DNA from: Streptomyces sp. MUM 178J
GTDB taxonomy: Bacteria; Actinomycetota; Actinomycetes; Streptomycetales; Streptomycetaceae
Reading direction: 5' to 3'
Assembly (NCBI RefSeq): GCF_022414575.1
Contig: NZ_JADWYQ010000026.1
Location: forward strand, 1-64,000
Length of the DNA: 64,000 nt
The translations under genes were made by a program, and so were the position numbers. Under the pieces are notes generated by a model, which was not told where the DNA came from, did no database searches, and was given only the letters and a program-made list of their open reading frames with translations. This document shows positions 40,463 through 53,386 of the stretch, piece after piece (within the stretch, counting starts at the first letter, position 1; every line of letters begins with the position of its first letter).

Positions 40463-40827
40463 GCTGGTCTCCATTCCTAGCGTCCACTGGGAACGGTACC
40501 CCTGCTGAAGAGTTCGGGTAACGGCAACGGTCTTACGGTCACCGGACCGTAGGACCGTTGCGTTGGCGTTGTTGCGGCAACTGAGACGAGCCGCGCGCGA
40601 TTGGTGCCCCGGCTGACCCAGGGGTAGCTGGGGGCGTAGTCGCCGCTCGCTGCCGCGGGAAAACGGCAGACCTCGGCGAACCATCCCCTCGGCGTAGGCA
40701 GAAGGGGCGGTGCGCCGACCGCAATGTGCGGAACGCCGATTCCCCCGGCCCCCCAGGCCCCCGGCGCCTCCAGGACCTTGCCTGGGCCGGTGTGAGGGCC
40801 TGGGAGTCCCGGGCCCTTTGGGGGCTG
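40463..40827. other. Gap between glgB and the XRE gene
   Basis: This 365-bp stretch has no supported gene. It contains the inverted repeat at 40525-40560 and a GC-rich tract (40738-40826) with several overlapping GGGCC/CCAGG pairings that could terminate glgB transcription. Confidence 0.55.
40525..40560. promoter_or_regulatory. Long inverted repeat, probable XRE operator
   Basis: Two 16-bp arms (40525-40540 and 40545-40560) match at 15 of 16 positions around ACCG. Each arm holds two ACGGTC half-sites, so four half-sites in all. It lies 63-98 bp before the XRE-TPR start. A regulator with a tandem or dimeric HTH would fit. Confidence 0.65.
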
Positions 40828-43137
<2,310 letters not shown>

Positions 43138-43178
43138 GGGGGCAGCCTCCTGGAAGGGATGAGGGGAGGGGAGAGGAG

Positions 43179-44675
43179 TCAGGGGGTGAGGGCGGCGGCC
43201 AGACGGTCGATCGCGGCCATGGGGACCGGCAGCCAGTCGGGGCGGTGTCTGGCCTCGTACACCGCCTCGTACACCGCCTTGTCCGTCTCGTACGCGCGCA
43301 GCAGTTCCGTCTCCTGGCGCGGGTCCGCGCCGCCGACCTCGGCGTAGCCCTCGCAGTAGGCGCTGCGGCAGCGCTCGGCCCAGTCCGGGTTCCAGGGGCG
43401 GTGGGTGCGTGCGGCGTAGTCGAACGAGCGGAGCATCCCGGCGACGTCGCGCACCGCGGGCTGCGGCCGGCGGCGCTCGGTGAGCGGCCGTGCGGGCTCG
43501 CCCTCGAAGTCGATGACCGACCAGTGCCCGTCGTCGCCCGCCCCGCCGGCCGTGCCGCCGCCGGACGGTCCCGGGGGCGCCGGCCTGGCAATCAACGGTC
43601 CCTCTCCGGGCGCCGTCTCCTGTGCGCCGCGCAGTATCTGGCCGAGATGCAGATCGCCGTGTACGCGCTGGGCGCACCAGACCCGACCCCGCCGGCCGAG
43701 CTCCGCGACCGCTTTGAACGCGGTGCGCAGCCGTGGCGCGTACGGCGTCAGAGCGGGCACGGCCTCGGCCGCCGCGTCCAGCCGTGCGTACATCCCGTCG
43801 GCGAGCTGCTCGATCTGCGGCCGGTGCAGGGTCACCGTCGGCAGCTCCTCCGCCAGCGCCCGGTGCACCTCGGCGGTGACCCGGCCCAGCGCCCGGGCCT
43901 CCGCGGTGAACGCCTGCCCCTCGGCCAGCGCCTTGAGCGCCAGCACCCAGGCGTCCTGCGAGCCCCGCAGGAACGGCTGGAGCACGCCCAGGGTGTACGG
44001 CTCGGGGGCGCGGGCCTCGTACCAGGCGACGGGGACGGGGGCCCGGCCGCACCCCGCGCGGGCGAGTGCGAGCGGCAGCTCCAGATCCGGGTTGGGGCCG
44101 GGGTGGATGCGGCGGAACAGCTTGAGGATGTAGGCGTCGCCGTAGACCAGGGAGGAGTTGGACTGCTCGGCGTCCAGCGGGCGCGGGGCGAGCCCGCCGG
44201 GGACGGCGGGTGAGCCGTCGAACCGGTCGAAGCGCAGCGGGCCGAGTGCGCCGGGGGCGCGCAACCGTTCCAGCAGGAGTTGCGCGAGCCGGGGATCGTA
44301 CAGGCCTTCATACACGGTCCGCCCGGCGAGCGGTCCGCTGGCCAGATGGCCGATCAGCGAGGGTGCGAGATGCGGCGGCAGGGTCTGCCGCACCCCGAGG
44401 AAGAGCTGGTAGCAGTCGTCGGGCAACGGGCGGCGGCCCGCCCCCGAGGGCGACCGCTCCTGCTGTCTGACCCTCAGCAGCAGATGGAGCAGCCCCGCGC
44501 CCGGCCCGTCCGCGGGGAGCAGTTCGGTGGCTGAGACCAGCGAGAAGCCGGTGACCGGGCGGCCCTTGCCCGCGAACCACCGTTGCCGCGGAAGCCATCG
44601 GTGCAGCAGCGGGGCGAGTGATGCGATGAGGGCGACGTGGGCGACCGGGGTCTGGGAGGATGCAGCCTCCGACAT
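43179..44675 (-). CDS. mak: Maltokinase (Mak/Pep2)
   Basis: This 498-residue kinase phosphorylates maltose to maltose 1-phosphate with ATP. It has the actinobacterial maltokinase layout: N-terminal cap ([20 protein letters not shown], about 24-43), and aminoglycoside-kinase-like lobe with catalytic motif [11 protein letters not shown] and metal-binding [17 protein letters not shown] Pro/Gly-rich loop ([17 protein letters not shown]) between these motifs is longer than I would expect. The ATG at 44675 gives the expected N-terminus. In many actinobacteria it is fused to or neighbours treS, whose product supplies its maltose. A terminator-like hairpin separates it from treS here. Confidence 0.93.
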   Translation of the reverse strand: MSEAASSQTPVAHVALIASLAPLLHRWLPRQRWFAGKGRPVTGFSLVSATELLPADGPGAGLLHLLLRVRQQERSPSGAGRRPLPDDCYQLFLGVRQTLPPHLAPSLIGHLASGPLAGRTVYEGLYDPRLAQLLLERLRAPGALGPLRFDRFDGSPAVPGGLAPRPLDAEQSNSSLVYGDAYILKLFRRIHPGPNPDLELPLALARAGCGRAPVPVAWYEARAPEPYTLGVLQPFLRGSQDAWVLALKALAEGQAFTAEARALGRVTAEVHRALAEELPTVTLHRPQIEQLADGMYARLDAAAEAVPALTPYAPRLRTAFKAVAELGRRGRVWCAQRVHGDLHLGQILRGAQETAPGEGPLIARPAPPGPSGGGTAGGAGDDGHWSVIDFEGEPARPLTERRRPQPAVRDVAGMLRSFDYAARTHRPWNPDWAERCRSAYCEGYAEVGGADPRQETELLRAYETDKAVYEAVYEARHRPDWLPVPMAAIDRLAAALTP

Positions 44676-44784
44676 GGCATCGCGTCCTTTCCCCGGGATA
44701 CACCCTAGAAGTGCTGCATGCGCAGAGTGTCCCGGATTGCAGCAGTGGCTGTCCGGCGGCGCGCGGGGGTGAGGGGGAGAGTGC

Positions 44785-44818
44785 CCCCGCCGGGGCGGCG
44801 GAAACCGCCCCGGCGGGG
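44785..44818 (-). terminator. Hairpin between treS and mak
   Basis: A perfect 14-bp stem (CCCCGCCGGGGCGG and its complement, 44785-44798 and 44805-44818) has a 6-nt loop. It lies about 60 bp past the treS stop and 110 bp before the mak start. It probably ends or attenuates glgE-treS transcripts, so mak-glgB should have its own promoter. Confidence 0.82.
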
Positions 44819-44878
44819 ACATCCCTTCCATCGGCGGATGCGTCTGGGCATATCGTGACGGGTGTGCCGATCGCTCCT

Positions 44879-46591
44879 TTAGGACGGAGCCGCTGCCGCG
44901 TCCTTCCGCAGCCGGAACCAGTAGAAGCCGTGGCCCGCCAGCGTCAGCAGATACGGCCACTGGCCGACCGCGGGGAAGCGCACGCCCCCGATCAGCTCAA
45001 CCGGGTGGTAGCCGCTGAACCGGCGCAGATCCAGTTCCGTCGGCTGGGCGAAGCGCGAGAAGTTGTTCACGCACATCACCAGGTCGTCCTTGAACTCCCG
45101 GAGGAAGGCCAGGACGGACGGGTTCGACGAGGGCAGCTCGCTGTACGAGCCGAGCCCGAAGGCCGGGTTCTGCTTGCGGATCTCGATCATCCGGCGGGTC
45201 CAGTGCAGCAGCGAGGACGGTGAGGCCATCGCCGCCTCCACATTGGTGACCTGGTAGCCGTAGACCGGGTCCATGATGGTCGGCAGATACAGCCGTCCGG
45301 GGTCGCAGGAGGAGAAGCCGGCGTTTCTGTCCGGGGTCCACTGCATCGGTGTGCGCACCGCGTCCCGGTCGCCCAGCCAGATGTTGTCGCCCATTCCGAT
45401 CTCGTCCCCGTAGTAGAGGATCGGGGAGCCGGGCAGCGACAGCAGCAGCGCCGTGAACAGCTCGATCTGGTTGCGGTCGTTGTCCAGCAGGGGCGCGAGC
45501 CGCCGGCGGATGCCGATGTTGGCCCGCATCCGCGGGTCCTTGGCGTACTCCGCGTACATGTAGTCGCGCTCTTCGTCGGTGACCATTTCGAGGGTGAGCT
45601 CGTCGTGGTTCCGCAGGAAGATGCCCCACTGGCAGTTCTTGGGGATCGCCGGGGTCTTGGCGAGGATTTCGGAGACCGGGTAGCGGGATTCGCGCCGTAC
45701 GGCCATGAAGATGCGCGGCATCACCGGAAAGTGGAACGCCATATGGCATTCGTCGCCGCCCGCCGCGTAGTCGCCGAAGTAGTCGACGACGTCCTCGGGC
45801 CACTGGTTGGCCTCGGCGAGCAGCACCGTGTCCGGGTAGTGCGCGTCGATCTCCTTGCGGACCCGCTTGAGGAAGGAGTGGGTGGCGGGGAGGTTCTCGC
45901 AGTTGGTGCCCTCCTGCTGGTACAGATACGGCACCGCGTCCAGCCGGAAGCCGTCGATGCCCAGGTCCAGCCAGAAGCGCAGCGCGGAGATGATCTCCTC
46001 CTGCACCGCGGGGTTCTCGTAGTTGAGATCGGGCTGGTGGGAGAAGAAGCGGTGCCAGTAGTACTGCTTGCGCACCGGGTCGAAGGTCCAGTTCGACGTC
46101 TCGGTGTCGACGAAGATGATCCGGGCGTCCTCGTACTGCTTGTCGTCGTCCGCCCAGAGGTAGTAGTCGCCGTAGGGCCCGTCCGGGTTGGTGCGGGACT
46201 CCTGGAACCACGGGTGCTGGTCGCTGGTGTGGTTCATGACGAAGTCGATGATCACGCGCATGCCGCGCTGGTGGGCCGCGTCCACGAACTCCACGAAGTC
46301 GGCCAGGTCGCCGAAGTCCGGCAGTACGGAGGTGTAGTCCGCCACGTCGTAACCGCCGTCCCGCAGCGGGGACTTGAAGAAGGGCGGCAGCCACAGGCAG
46401 TCCACGCCCAGCCACTGCAGATAGTCCAGTTTGGCGGTGATGCCTTTGAGGTCGCCGATGCCGTCGCCGTTGCTGTCCTGGAAGGAGCGGACGAGGACTT
46501 CGTAGAAGACGGCCCGCTTGAACCAGTCGGGATCGCGGTCCTTGGCCGGAGTGTCCTCGAACGTGTCGTGGACGGGCTCATTGACGATCAT
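44879..46591 (-). CDS. treS: Trehalose synthase (maltose alpha-D-glucosyltransferase)
   Basis: This 570-residue GH13_16 enzyme interconverts trehalose and maltose. Motifs: [20 protein letters not shown] (about 30-49), the nucleophile Asp in [18 protein letters not shown], the acid/base Glu in [14 protein letters not shown] and the third Asp in [12 protein letters not shown]. The ATG at 46591 overlaps the glgE stop (ATGA). Unlike some actinobacterial versions it has no fused maltokinase domain, which fits the separate mak gene. In the GlgE pathway it makes maltose for phosphorylation. Confidence 0.96.
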   Translation of the reverse strand: MIVNEPVHDTFEDTPAKDRDPDWFKRAVFYEVLVRSFQDSNGDGIGDLKGITAKLDYLQWLGVDCLWLPPFFKSPLRDGGYDVADYTSVLPDFGDLADFVEFVDAAHQRGMRVIIDFVMNHTSDQHPWFQESRTNPDGPYGDYYLWADDDKQYEDARIIFVDTETSNWTFDPVRKQYYWHRFFSHQPDLNYENPAVQEEIISALRFWLDLGIDGFRLDAVPYLYQQEGTNCENLPATHSFLKRVRKEIDAHYPDTVLLAEANQWPEDVVDYFGDYAAGGDECHMAFHFPVMPRIFMAVRRESRYPVSEILAKTPAIPKNCQWGIFLRNHDELTLEMVTDEERDYMYAEYAKDPRMRANIGIRRRLAPLLDNDRNQIELFTALLLSLPGSPILYYGDEIGMGDNIWLGDRDAVRTPMQWTPDRNAGFSSCDPGRLYLPTIMDPVYGYQVTNVEAAMASPSSLLHWTRRMIEIRKQNPAFGLGSYSELPSSNPSVLAFLREFKDDLVMCVNNFSRFAQPTELDLRRFSGYHPVELIGGVRFPAVGQWPYLLTLAGHGFYWFRLRKDAAAAPS

Positions 46592-48720
46592 GATGTGGGT
46601 GACCCTCCGATCGGCGGGGACGGTCGCAGAACGAGGATGTGCGCTGGCGTGATGCCCGGCTCGAGGCGCACATAGTTGGTTCTGCCCCAGTGATAGGTCT
46701 CGCCGGTGAGCTCGTCGCGCACCGGCGCGCTCTCGTGCCAGTCGAGGCCGAGGCGCGGCATGTCCAACGAGACCGTGGCCTCCTGGGTGTGGTGCGGGTC
46801 CAGGTTGGCGACCACCAGGACGACGTCGGAGCCCGGGTCTCCCGGGCGTCCCGAGTGCTTCGAGTACGCGATCACCTGGTCGTTGTCGACGTCGTGGAAG
46901 GTGAGGTCGCGAAGCTGCTGCAGGGCCGGATGGCGGCGGCGGACCCGGTTCAGCCGGGTGATCAGCGGGGCGATGCTGCGTCCCTCCCGCTCGGCCGACT
47001 CCCAGTCCCTGGGGCGCAGTTGGTACTTCTCCGAGTCGAGGTACTCCTCGCTGCCCTGCCTGAGCGGGGTGTTCTCGCACAGCTCGTATCCGGCGTACAC
47101 GCCCCAGGACGGCGACATCGTCGCCGCGAGCACCGCCCGCACCTCGAAGGCGGGCCGGCCGCCCTGCTGGAGGTAGGCGTGCAGGATGTCCGGGGTGTTC
47201 ACAAAGAAGTTGGGACGCATGCAGGCGGCCGCGTCGCCGGACAGCTCGGTCAGATACTCGGTCAGCTCCGCCTTGGTGTTGCGCCAGGTGAAGTAGGTGT
47301 ACGACTGCTGGAAGCCGACCGCGGCCAGCGTGTGCATCATCGCCGGGCGGGTGAACGCCTCCGCCAGGAAGACCACGTCCGGATCGGTGCGGTTGATCTC
47401 CCCGATGACCTTCTCCCAGAAGACGACCGGCTTGGTGTGCGGATTGTCCACCCGGAAGATCCGCACCCCGTGGCCCATCCAGAAGCGCATGACGCGCAGC
47501 GTCTCCTTGACGAGACCCGGCATGTCCGCGTCGAAGGCGATCGGATAGATGTCCTGGTACTTCTTCGGCGGGTTCTCGGCGTAGGCGATGGAGCCGTCGG
47601 CCCTGCGGTGGAACCACTCGGGATGCTTCTCCACCCAGGGGTGGTCGGGGGAGCACTGGAGCGCGAAGTCGAGGGCGACCTCCATGCGCAGCGAGCGGGC
47701 CGCCAGCACGAAGCGGTCGAAGTCCTCAAGGGTGCCGAGGTCCGGGTGGAGTGCGTCATGGCCGCCTTCGGCGGAGCCGATCGCCCAGGGCACGCCCACA
47801 TCGTGCGGCCCGGCCGAGAGGGAGTTGTTGGGGCCCTTGCGGTGTGAGGAGCCGATGGGGTGGACCGGGGGCAGATAGACGACGTCGAAGCCCATCGCCG
47901 CGATCGCGGGCAGCCGCTCCGCGGCGGTGCGCAGCGTGCCGGAGACCGGCGGGCCGTCGTCGGCGACGACCGCGCCCTCGGAGCGGGGGAACATCTCGTA
48001 CCAGGAGCCGTACAGCGCCCGCTTGCGCTCGACGAGCAGAGGCAACGCCGAAGAGGAGGTGACCAGTTCGCGCAGCGGGTGGCGGTCGAGGGCGGCGCGG
48101 GCGTCGGGAGCCAGCGCGGCGGCGAGCCGTGCGGCGGCCGGCCGGGCCTCGTCGCGCAGCGCGTCCACGGCGGCGAGCACCGCCTCCCGGCCGTCCTTCT
48201 TGGGCACACCCGCGGCGGCCCGCTCATACAGCTCCGCGCCTTCCGCCAGCATCAGCGCGGTGTCGATCCCGGCGGGGATCTTGATCTGGGCGTGCTGCCG
48301 CCAGGTGGCGACCGGGTCGCTCCACGCCTCCACGGAGTACGTCCACAGGCCCTCGGCATCGGCGGCGACCTCCGCACCGTAGCGGTCGGTGCCGGGCGCG
48401 AGCTCCCGCATCGGGGTGAAGGGACCGGGCCGCCCGCTGGGGTCGCGCAGCACGACATTGGCGGCGACGGCGTCATGGCCTTCGCGGAAAACGGTGGCGG
48501 TGACCTGGAAGGTCTCGCCCGTCACCGCTTTGGCGGGCCTTCTTCCGCAGTCGACGAGAGGGCGGACGTCCAGGACGGGGATGCGGCCGATCATGGGGTT
48601 CACGACATCACCTGAGGGCAGTGCGGGCAGAACGGACTGGGCCGTTTGCGTCGTTTTACTCGATTTTGGAGTGCTGGTTCTTTGTAGCTGCTCGGTCGTC
48701 GACTGGCGGGCTGCGGGCAT
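46588..48720 (-). CDS. glgE: Alpha-1,4-glucan:maltose-1-phosphate maltosyltransferase
   Basis: This 710-residue GH13_3 enzyme elongates alpha-1,4-glucan with maltose from maltose 1-phosphate. The N-terminal domain begins near residue 44 ([20 protein letters not shown]). Catalytic blocks are the nucleophile Asp in [17 protein letters not shown] and the Glu in [15 protein letters not shown], with EMFPRSEGA upstream. The first 43 residues are Ser/Thr/Gln-rich and longer than the roughly 675-residue S. coelicolor enzyme I recall; the ATG at 48720 nevertheless has AGGAG 5 bp upstream. It leads an operon with treS. The divergent glgP that I would expect next to it is 12 kb away. Confidence 0.96.
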   Translation of the reverse strand: MPAARQSTTEQLQRTSTPKSSKTTQTAQSVLPALPSGDVVNPMIGRIPVLDVRPLVDCGRRPAKAVTGETFQVTATVFREGHDAVAANVVLRDPSGRPGPFTPMRELAPGTDRYGAEVAADAEGLWTYSVEAWSDPVATWRQHAQIKIPAGIDTALMLAEGAELYERAAAGVPKKDGREAVLAAVDALRDEARPAAARLAAALAPDARAALDRHPLRELVTSSSALPLLVERKRALYGSWYEMFPRSEGAVVADDGPPVSGTLRTAAERLPAIAAMGFDVVYLPPVHPIGSSHRKGPNNSLSAGPHDVGVPWAIGSAEGGHDALHPDLGTLEDFDRFVLAARSLRMEVALDFALQCSPDHPWVEKHPEWFHRRADGSIAYAENPPKKYQDIYPIAFDADMPGLVKETLRVMRFWMGHGVRIFRVDNPHTKPVVFWEKVIGEINRTDPDVVFLAEAFTRPAMMHTLAAVGFQQSYTYFTWRNTKAELTEYLTELSGDAAACMRPNFFVNTPDILHAYLQQGGRPAFEVRAVLAATMSPSWGVYAGYELCENTPLRQGSEEYLDSEKYQLRPRDWESAEREGRSIAPLITRLNRVRRRHPALQQLRDLTFHDVDNDQVIAYSKHSGRPGDPGSDVVLVVANLDPHHTQEATVSLDMPRLGLDWHESAPVRDELTGETYHWGRTNYVRLEPGITPAHILVLRPSPPIGGSPTS

Positions 48721-49064
48721 GGCCGCTCCTGTCCGCGTTCACTCGGCTGGGCGGAAGAAATACTCAGAGGGACGCGCTCGCCTGCGTATGTACCGGATGA
48801 GCCTTCCCACGCCCGGTGGGTGGGCAATCCGGTGGTCGGGTGACTGCCTGTCCGGTGCTCTCGTCCTGTGCTGCCCGTGCTCCGAGAGACATTTGCACCA
48901 CACCGGCGAGCGCGCCAGGGGCCCTGCAAAAGGTGGGACCACGACATCGCCGCGGTTTTCGGTCACGCGGTAAACACTTCGCCGCCGTACGGCTGTTACC
49001 GGGCGAGGGCGAGCGCACGCGGTGCGTCGCCCGCACGGTTCGGTGAGCGAGCAGGGGAGTCCCG
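48721..49064. other. Divergent promoter region upstream of glgE
   Basis: These 344 bp carry the promoters of glgE (minus) and of the small membrane protein/sigma operon (plus). I see no supported gene and no clear long palindrome. It is the left edge of the block that separates glgE from glgP. Confidence 0.5.
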
Positions 49065-49283
49065 ATGCAGGAATCGATGGTGGCGGTGGCGGCGGTCGGA
49101 GTGGTGACGGGTCTCCCGAGAATCCTGCTGTTCTGGCTGATGTCGAGGGAGCGGCGGCGTATCGTGGCCGCCGTCTCTGGGACGGGGGCCGCGGCCGCCG
49201 CGCTGGTTCTGGACCACCGCGGCCCGGGCAGGGCCAGCCTGACGCTGCTCCCGGCGCCGGGGCACGAGGGGGGAGAGCGTTGA
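49065..49283 (+). CDS. Small membrane protein upstream of the ECF sigma gene
   Basis: This 72-residue protein has one or two hydrophobic stretches (about 4-26, SMVAVAAVGVVTGLPRILLF, and 33-49, IVAAVSGTGAAAAALVL) separated by a basic turn (MSRERRR). The ATG has GGGGAG 5 bp upstream. Its TGA overlaps the TTG start of the sigma factor (TTGA), implying coupling. A membrane partner that holds the sigma factor would be an anti-sigma, but at 72 residues it lacks the usual cytoplasmic anti-sigma domain. Its role is open. Confidence 0.65.
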   Translation: MQESMVAVAAVGVVTGLPRILLFWLMSRERRRIVAAVSGTGAAAAALVLDHRGPGRASLTLLPAPGHEGGER

Positions 49284-50155
49284 CCGGGCAGATCGAAGCG
49301 GACGAGGTGACGGCATCCGGGCTGACGTTCGACGCGTTCTTCGCGCGGACCTTCCCCGGCATGACGGCCAGGGCGCTGCTGCTGTGCGGAGGCTGCGGCC
49401 AGGACGCGGAGGACGCCGTGCAGGAGGCGTACACCGCCGCCTTCGTGCGCTGGGACCGGCTGCGGCACTACGACGCCCCCGACGCATGGGTGTACCGGGT
49501 GGTCCGGCAGCGGCTGTGGGCCGCCGCCCGCGACCGGGCGCGCACCAGGCCCGCGGAGCCGGACACCCTGCGGCCGCCCGCTGCCGCCGCCGTCGAACAG
49601 ACCGTCGAGGCGCGTGCGGTGCTCTCCGCGGTGGCCGCGCTGCCGGCGAAGCAGCGGACGGTTCTGGTGCTCAACTGCCTCGAAGGCATGACCCAGGAGG
49701 CGATCGCCGAGGAACTGGGCATCACCAGAGGCGGCGTCGCCACCCATGTGTCCCGGGCCCGCGACAAGCTGGCCAAGGCTCTGGGCCTGCGGGGGCAGCG
49801 GACCGCCGGCGGAGCGCGGCGGGCGCGGCACGAGGACGGCGACGCGCTGGTGCCCGCGCGCACCTTCGCCGCCGTGGCGCGCCCGGTGGAACCGGCCGAC
49901 CCGGTCACGGCGCTGCTGCGGCGCACCGAGCTGTGGCTGCGCGCCGTGGCAGCCCAGTCGGAGCGTCCGGCCGCCATGCTCGCCGCCGTGCGCCGCGCCG
50001 CCGCCGCGCGAGGAGCGCACGGCGCGCGAGGAGCGCACGGCGCGCGAGGAGCGCACGGCGCGCGAGGAGCGCACGGCGCGGGGGGAGCGCACGGCGCGGG
50101 GGGAGTGCACGGTGCGCGAGAGGCCGGCGGCTTGCGAGAGGCTGACGGGGCATGA
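49280..50155 (+). CDS. ECF RNA polymerase sigma factor (SigE-type family)
   Basis: About 291 residues from a TTG coupled to the upstream stop. Region 2 spans about 15-80 ([20 protein letters not shown], then [16 protein letters not shown]). Region 4 spans about 115-165 ([20 protein letters not shown], then [20 protein letters not shown]). A C-terminal extension of about 110 residues follows region 4. It ends in an in-frame 18-bp repeat giving Arg/Gly-Gly-Ala-His-Gly-Ala units before [12 protein letters not shown] factors lacking a classical anti-sigma sometimes use C-terminal extensions for control. The last base pairs overlap the M48 gene (ATGA). Confidence 0.88.
   Translation: MTGQIEADEVTASGLTFDAFFARTFPGMTARALLLCGGCGQDAEDAVQEAYTAAFVRWDRLRHYDAPDAWVYRVVRQRLWAAARDRARTRPAEPDTLRPPAAAAVEQTVEARAVLSAVAALPAKQRTVLVLNCLEGMTQEAIAEELGITRGGVATHVSRARDKLAKALGLRGQRTAGGARRARHEDGDALVPARTFAAVARPVEPADPVTALLRRTELWLRAVAAQSERPAAMLAAVRRAAAARGAHGARGAHGARGAHGARGAHGAGGAHGAGGVHGAREAGGLREADGA
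50005..50112. repeat. Six tandem 18-bp units in the sigma factor tail
   Basis: The unit CGCGCGAGGAGCGCACGG repeats four times exactly (50005-50076), then twice with changes (50077-50112). It is in frame and encodes six-residue units with Gly, Ala, His and Arg. Confidence 0.93.
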
Positions 50156-52221
50156 GGAGGGCGAGCCGGTTATCCCGGCTGCTGCACACCGCGGTGGCGC
50201 TCGCACTGGTGGCGGGCTTCTATGTGCTGGCCGTCGTGCTGGTCGGGGGCTATGGCTTCTTCGGCGTCGTCATGGCCCGGATCGTGTTCGCACCGGAGGA
50301 CGACGGCAGCCTGCCCGTCGCGCTGCTCCAGGTCGGATTCGCCGCGGCCGCCGTGGCGGTGATCCCTCAGATCTTCGCCAGAGCGGGCAGCACAGGGCCC
50401 CGGCCCCGCACGGTCGCCGTCGACGGGGCCGCGGCCCCCGGCCTGTGGGACGAGGTGGTGGAGCTGGCGGAGCGCACGGGCGTCGCCGTGCCCACCGAGA
50501 TCCGGCTGACCGCCGAGGCCAACGCGGCGGTGGTCGAGGATATGCGCACCGGCTCACGCGGCATCCGGGAACGGCGGCTCTACCTCGGCCTGCCGCTGCT
50601 GGCCGGCCTGAAGGCCGACGAACTGCGCGCCGTGCTCTGCCATGAACTGGGGCACTGCGCCCAGGGACACACCCGGTTCGCGGCCCGCGTCTACCAGGGC
50701 GCCGTAGGACTGGACGCTGCCTGCCGGACCTTCGCCAGGCCCGAGGTCGGCAATCCGATCACCACCGCCTACACCGGCTTCCAGCATCTGACGCTGCGTC
50801 TGTACGCCTGGCTGTACAACGTGCTCTCCTTCGCCGTCCGACGCAGGCAGGAGTTGGACGCCGACGCCGCCGCGGCATCCGCGGTGGGACCGGAGGCGGC
50901 GGCCGCCGCGCTGACGTCCGCCGCCGCGCTGGGCCGGGCGTGGGACGACTTCCGCATCCGGCTGCTGGATTCGATGGCGGTGGCCGGGAGGATGCCGGAC
51001 GATCCGCTGCGCGCTTTCGCGGCGATGCTCGACGATCCGGAGTACCGGGCCTGGACGGCGGCCCGGCCGGGGCCGGGGCCGGTTCCGCCCCGTCATCCCT
51101 TCGACTCCCATCCGCCTCTGGAGCGGCGGCTGGAGGCGCTGCGGGCACAGCCCTCCGCGGTCACGGAGCGCGATCTGCGCCCCGCGTATCTGCTGATTGG
51201 GCCGGACGGAACCCTTCCGGAGACGGCGCTCGCCGTGCTGCTGCCGACCCGTCCGTCGGGCCGCAGACGCCAAACGTGCCCCTGGGCCGACTGGCCGAAC
51301 GAAGCGGCGGAGGTGCGCGCAGTCCGCGCCGTGGAGGAACTGCACAGGGCGGTGGGCCTGATCGCCATGGCGCGCCCCACGACGGGCGGAATGCTCGAAC
51401 TGCTCACCGGCGGGCGGGGCCCCGAACTCGTCGACGCACTGCGGGACGCGGGGTGGGGTGAAGGGTGGCGGGAGCGGTGGAGCGGTGGCCGGGGGGCCGG
51501 AGCCGAGAGCGTCGAAGACAGCGAAGGCATCGAAGACATCGAGGACTGCTACGACGGCGGCAAGTGGGTCGGGGAGCCCTGGTGGCGCACGGCGCCGGAG
51601 CACCGGGCAGCCGCCGGTCCGCGGGCGCGCGAGGCCCGGCGGGCGGCACAGCGCGAGGCCGACGCCCGTCGCGCGGCCCTCGCGGTGGAAGTCCTCGTGG
51701 CACAGGCCCTCGTCGCCGCGGGCCGCGCCCGCTGGACGTTCCGCTGGGACGGTCCCGGACGGGCGGTGGCCGGGGACGAACAGGCGGCCGAGGCCCTGGA
51801 GCTCGCGCCGGGCGCGCCGGCCGACCCGCAGCGCGCCGCCCGGCTGCACTCCTGCCTGCTGCTGTGCCGGGTGGGCATGGACGACGAGCTGCGCAGCGCG
51901 GGCCGGGGGTCCGCGCTGCGGGTTCCGCCGGAGCCCCCGCCCGCCGAGCCGGCGACGGAGCCCCCGCGGAAACTGTTCCCGGCAGTCGCTTTCCTGATGG
52001 CGCTGCTCACCCTGCTGTTGTTCGGTCTGCGCTGGCAGACCGTCAACAGGGAACCGCCGTCGCCGCCGCCCCTGCCCCGCGACGCGCGTACCGAGGCGCC
52101 CCTGTACCGGCCCGTCTGCCCGCCCGGCTACCGGCAGCAGGGGCTGTGGTGCGTGCCCGTCGACGAGGCGCTGTCCGGCGGGCCGCCCACTCAGGGCACG
52201 GCGCCCCAGCTGGGCTCCTGA
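50152..52221 (+). CDS. M48-type membrane metalloprotease with a TTA codon
   Basis: This 689-residue protein has two N-terminal membrane helices (about 12-38 and 55-75) and one near the C-terminus (about 606-626). The zinc site is [10 protein letters not shown] (His164, Glu165, His168) with the third ligand in QELDADA (Glu234), as in HtpX-like M48 peptidases. The long region after residue 300 is acidic and Ala/Arg-rich, with a short Glu/Asp repeat ([19 protein letters not shown]). Codon 7 (50170-50172) is TTA, which requires the developmental tRNA BldA. It overlaps the sigma gene (ATGA), so sigma and protease are co-expressed. A membrane quality-control or signalling role is inference. Confidence 0.87.
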   Translation: MRRASRLSRLLHTAVALALVAGFYVLAVVLVGGYGFFGVVMARIVFAPEDDGSLPVALLQVGFAAAAVAVIPQIFARAGSTGPRPRTVAVDGAAAPGLWDEVVELAERTGVAVPTEIRLTAEANAAVVEDMRTGSRGIRERRLYLGLPLLAGLKADELRAVLCHELGHCAQGHTRFAARVYQGAVGLDAACRTFARPEVGNPITTAYTGFQHLTLRLYAWLYNVLSFAVRRRQELDADAAAASAVGPEAAAAALTSAAALGRAWDDFRIRLLDSMAVAGRMPDDPLRAFAAMLDDPEYRAWTAARPGPGPVPPRHPFDSHPPLERRLEALRAQPSAVTERDLRPAYLLIGPDGTLPETALAVLLPTRPSGRRRQTCPWADWPNEAAEVRAVRAVEELHRAVGLIAMARPTTGGMLELLTGGRGPELVDALRDAGWGEGWRERWSGGRGAGAESVEDSEGIEDIEDCYDGGKWVGEPWWRTAPEHRAAAGPRAREARRAAQREADARRAALAVEVLVAQALVAAGRARWTFRWDGPGRAVAGDEQAAEALELAPGAPADPQRAARLHSCLLLCRVGMDDELRSAGRGSALRVPPEPPPAEPATEPPRKLFPAVAFLMALLTLLLFGLRWQTVNREPPSPPPLPRDARTEAPLYRPVCPPGYRQQGLWCVPVDEALSGGPPTQGTAPQLGS

Positions 52222-52250
52222 CCTCCTGCGCACACCGCGCCCCAGCTGGG
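52201..52250. repeat. Direct repeat at the end of the M48 gene
   Basis: An 18-bp sequence (GCGCCCCAGCTGGGCTCC) occurs at the M48 3' end (about 52202-52219) and again about 32 bp later. The gap 52222-52450 continues with CCGGTG-rich and CTCGTTCCC low-complexity sequence and has no supported gene. Confidence 0.6.
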
Positions 52251-52450
52251 CTCCGGATCCACGGCGGTCCGAGCGCCGGTGCTGTCGATCGCGCCGGCGC
52301 CGGCGCCGGTCCTGGTGACGGCGCCGGTTCTGGTGATGTCGCCGGTGCTGCTGCCGGTGTCGTGCGTCATGCCTGCTGTTCCCCTCGTTCCCCTCGTTCC
52401 TCTTGCTTCTCGCGTTCCGCTTGCCTGGCATGCGCCGCCCATCACACCCA

Positions 52451-53380
52451 TCACGCCTGTCCGCCGGCCCACATATGCCACGGCTGGGCGGCCACCCATG
52501 CCGCCGCCGGCAGCGGCTTCACCGACAGGGCGGCGGCCGTCGCCCCGTCGTCGCCCGCCATCAGGTCCGGCTCCACCCCGCTGGCCATGTAGTGGTAGAG
52601 CCCCGCGACCCCGCACGCCGCCGGAGCGCCGATCACCTGGGCAAGGCTCTGCTCGAAGACCGTCGGATCCAGCGGCACATAGCGCACCTCGCGGGCCAGC
52701 CCTTCGCCGAAGGCGGCCGCCAGCTCCTCGCCCGTCAGCGTCCGGCTGCCGCCGATGTCGAAGGCACGGCCCGCCACGCCGTCGACCGTGAGCGCCGCGT
52801 ACACCGCCTCCGCCAGATCGCGGTGCGACATCCAGGAGACCGGCGCGTCCGCCGGCAGCGGATAGGCGAGCACGCCCTCGTCGACGAGTGCAGGGCCGTT
52901 CCACGGGCTGAAGAGGTTGTCCAGATAGACCGGCGGTCGCACGACGACGAGCTCCACCTCGCTCTGGGCGAGGCTCTCGCGGAACACGGTCTCGGCGAGC
53001 CGGCGGGTCTCGAAGGCCGCGACATTGGTCGTACGGTCCGGGATGCGGGTGTTGGCGTTGTAGACCACCCGGCGCAGCCCGGTCTCCCGGGCCGCCTTCG
53101 CGATGTGCTGGGCGTACGTCATGACCTTCTCGGCCTCGTACACCAGCGGCAGCACCACGGCGGCGTGCGTGGCCTTCTCGAAGAGGGCGCGGACGTCGTC
53201 GTAGCGCCCCAGATCGCCCGGCGCGACGGTCACGCCAGGGATCTCCGGGCGGTCCGCCTCCGGCCGGCGGCTGATCGTACGGACCCGGTGGCCCCGCTCG
53301 GCCAGCAGACGGGCCGTCGCGCCGCCCTGGAAGCCGGTCGCGCCCACGACCGCGACCCGCATCGGAATGTGATCGGACAT
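52451..53380 (-). CDS. NmrA-like NAD(P)-binding protein
   Basis: This 309-residue protein is a short-chain-dehydrogenase-like Rossmann protein of the atypical NmrA group. The dinucleotide loop is VAVVGATGFQGGATARLLAE (about 8-27), with an NADP-type basic stretch ISRRPEADRPE. Further blocks are YNANTRIPDRTTN, VVVRPPVYLDNLFSPWNG and GRAFDIGGSRTLTGEELAAA. The usual Tyr-x-x-x-Lys catalytic pair is not in place, so it may be a redox sensor or a reductase of unusual type. It is divergent from an AraC regulator, the common arrangement for a regulator and its target. Confidence 0.85.
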   Translation of the reverse strand: MSDHIPMRVAVVGATGFQGGATARLLAERGHRVRTISRRPEADRPEIPGVTVAPGDLGRYDDVRALFEKATHAAVVLPLVYEAEKVMTYAQHIAKAARETGLRRVVYNANTRIPDRTTNVAAFETRRLAETVFRESLAQSEVELVVVRPPVYLDNLFSPWNGPALVDEGVLAYPLPADAPVSWMSHRDLAEAVYAALTVDGVAGRAFDIGGSRTLTGEELAAAFGEGLAREVRYVPLDPTVFEQSLAQVIGAPAACGVAGLYHYMASGVEPDLMAGDDGATAAALSVKPLPAAAWVAAQPWHMWAGGQA

Positions 53381-53386
53381 TTGTCT

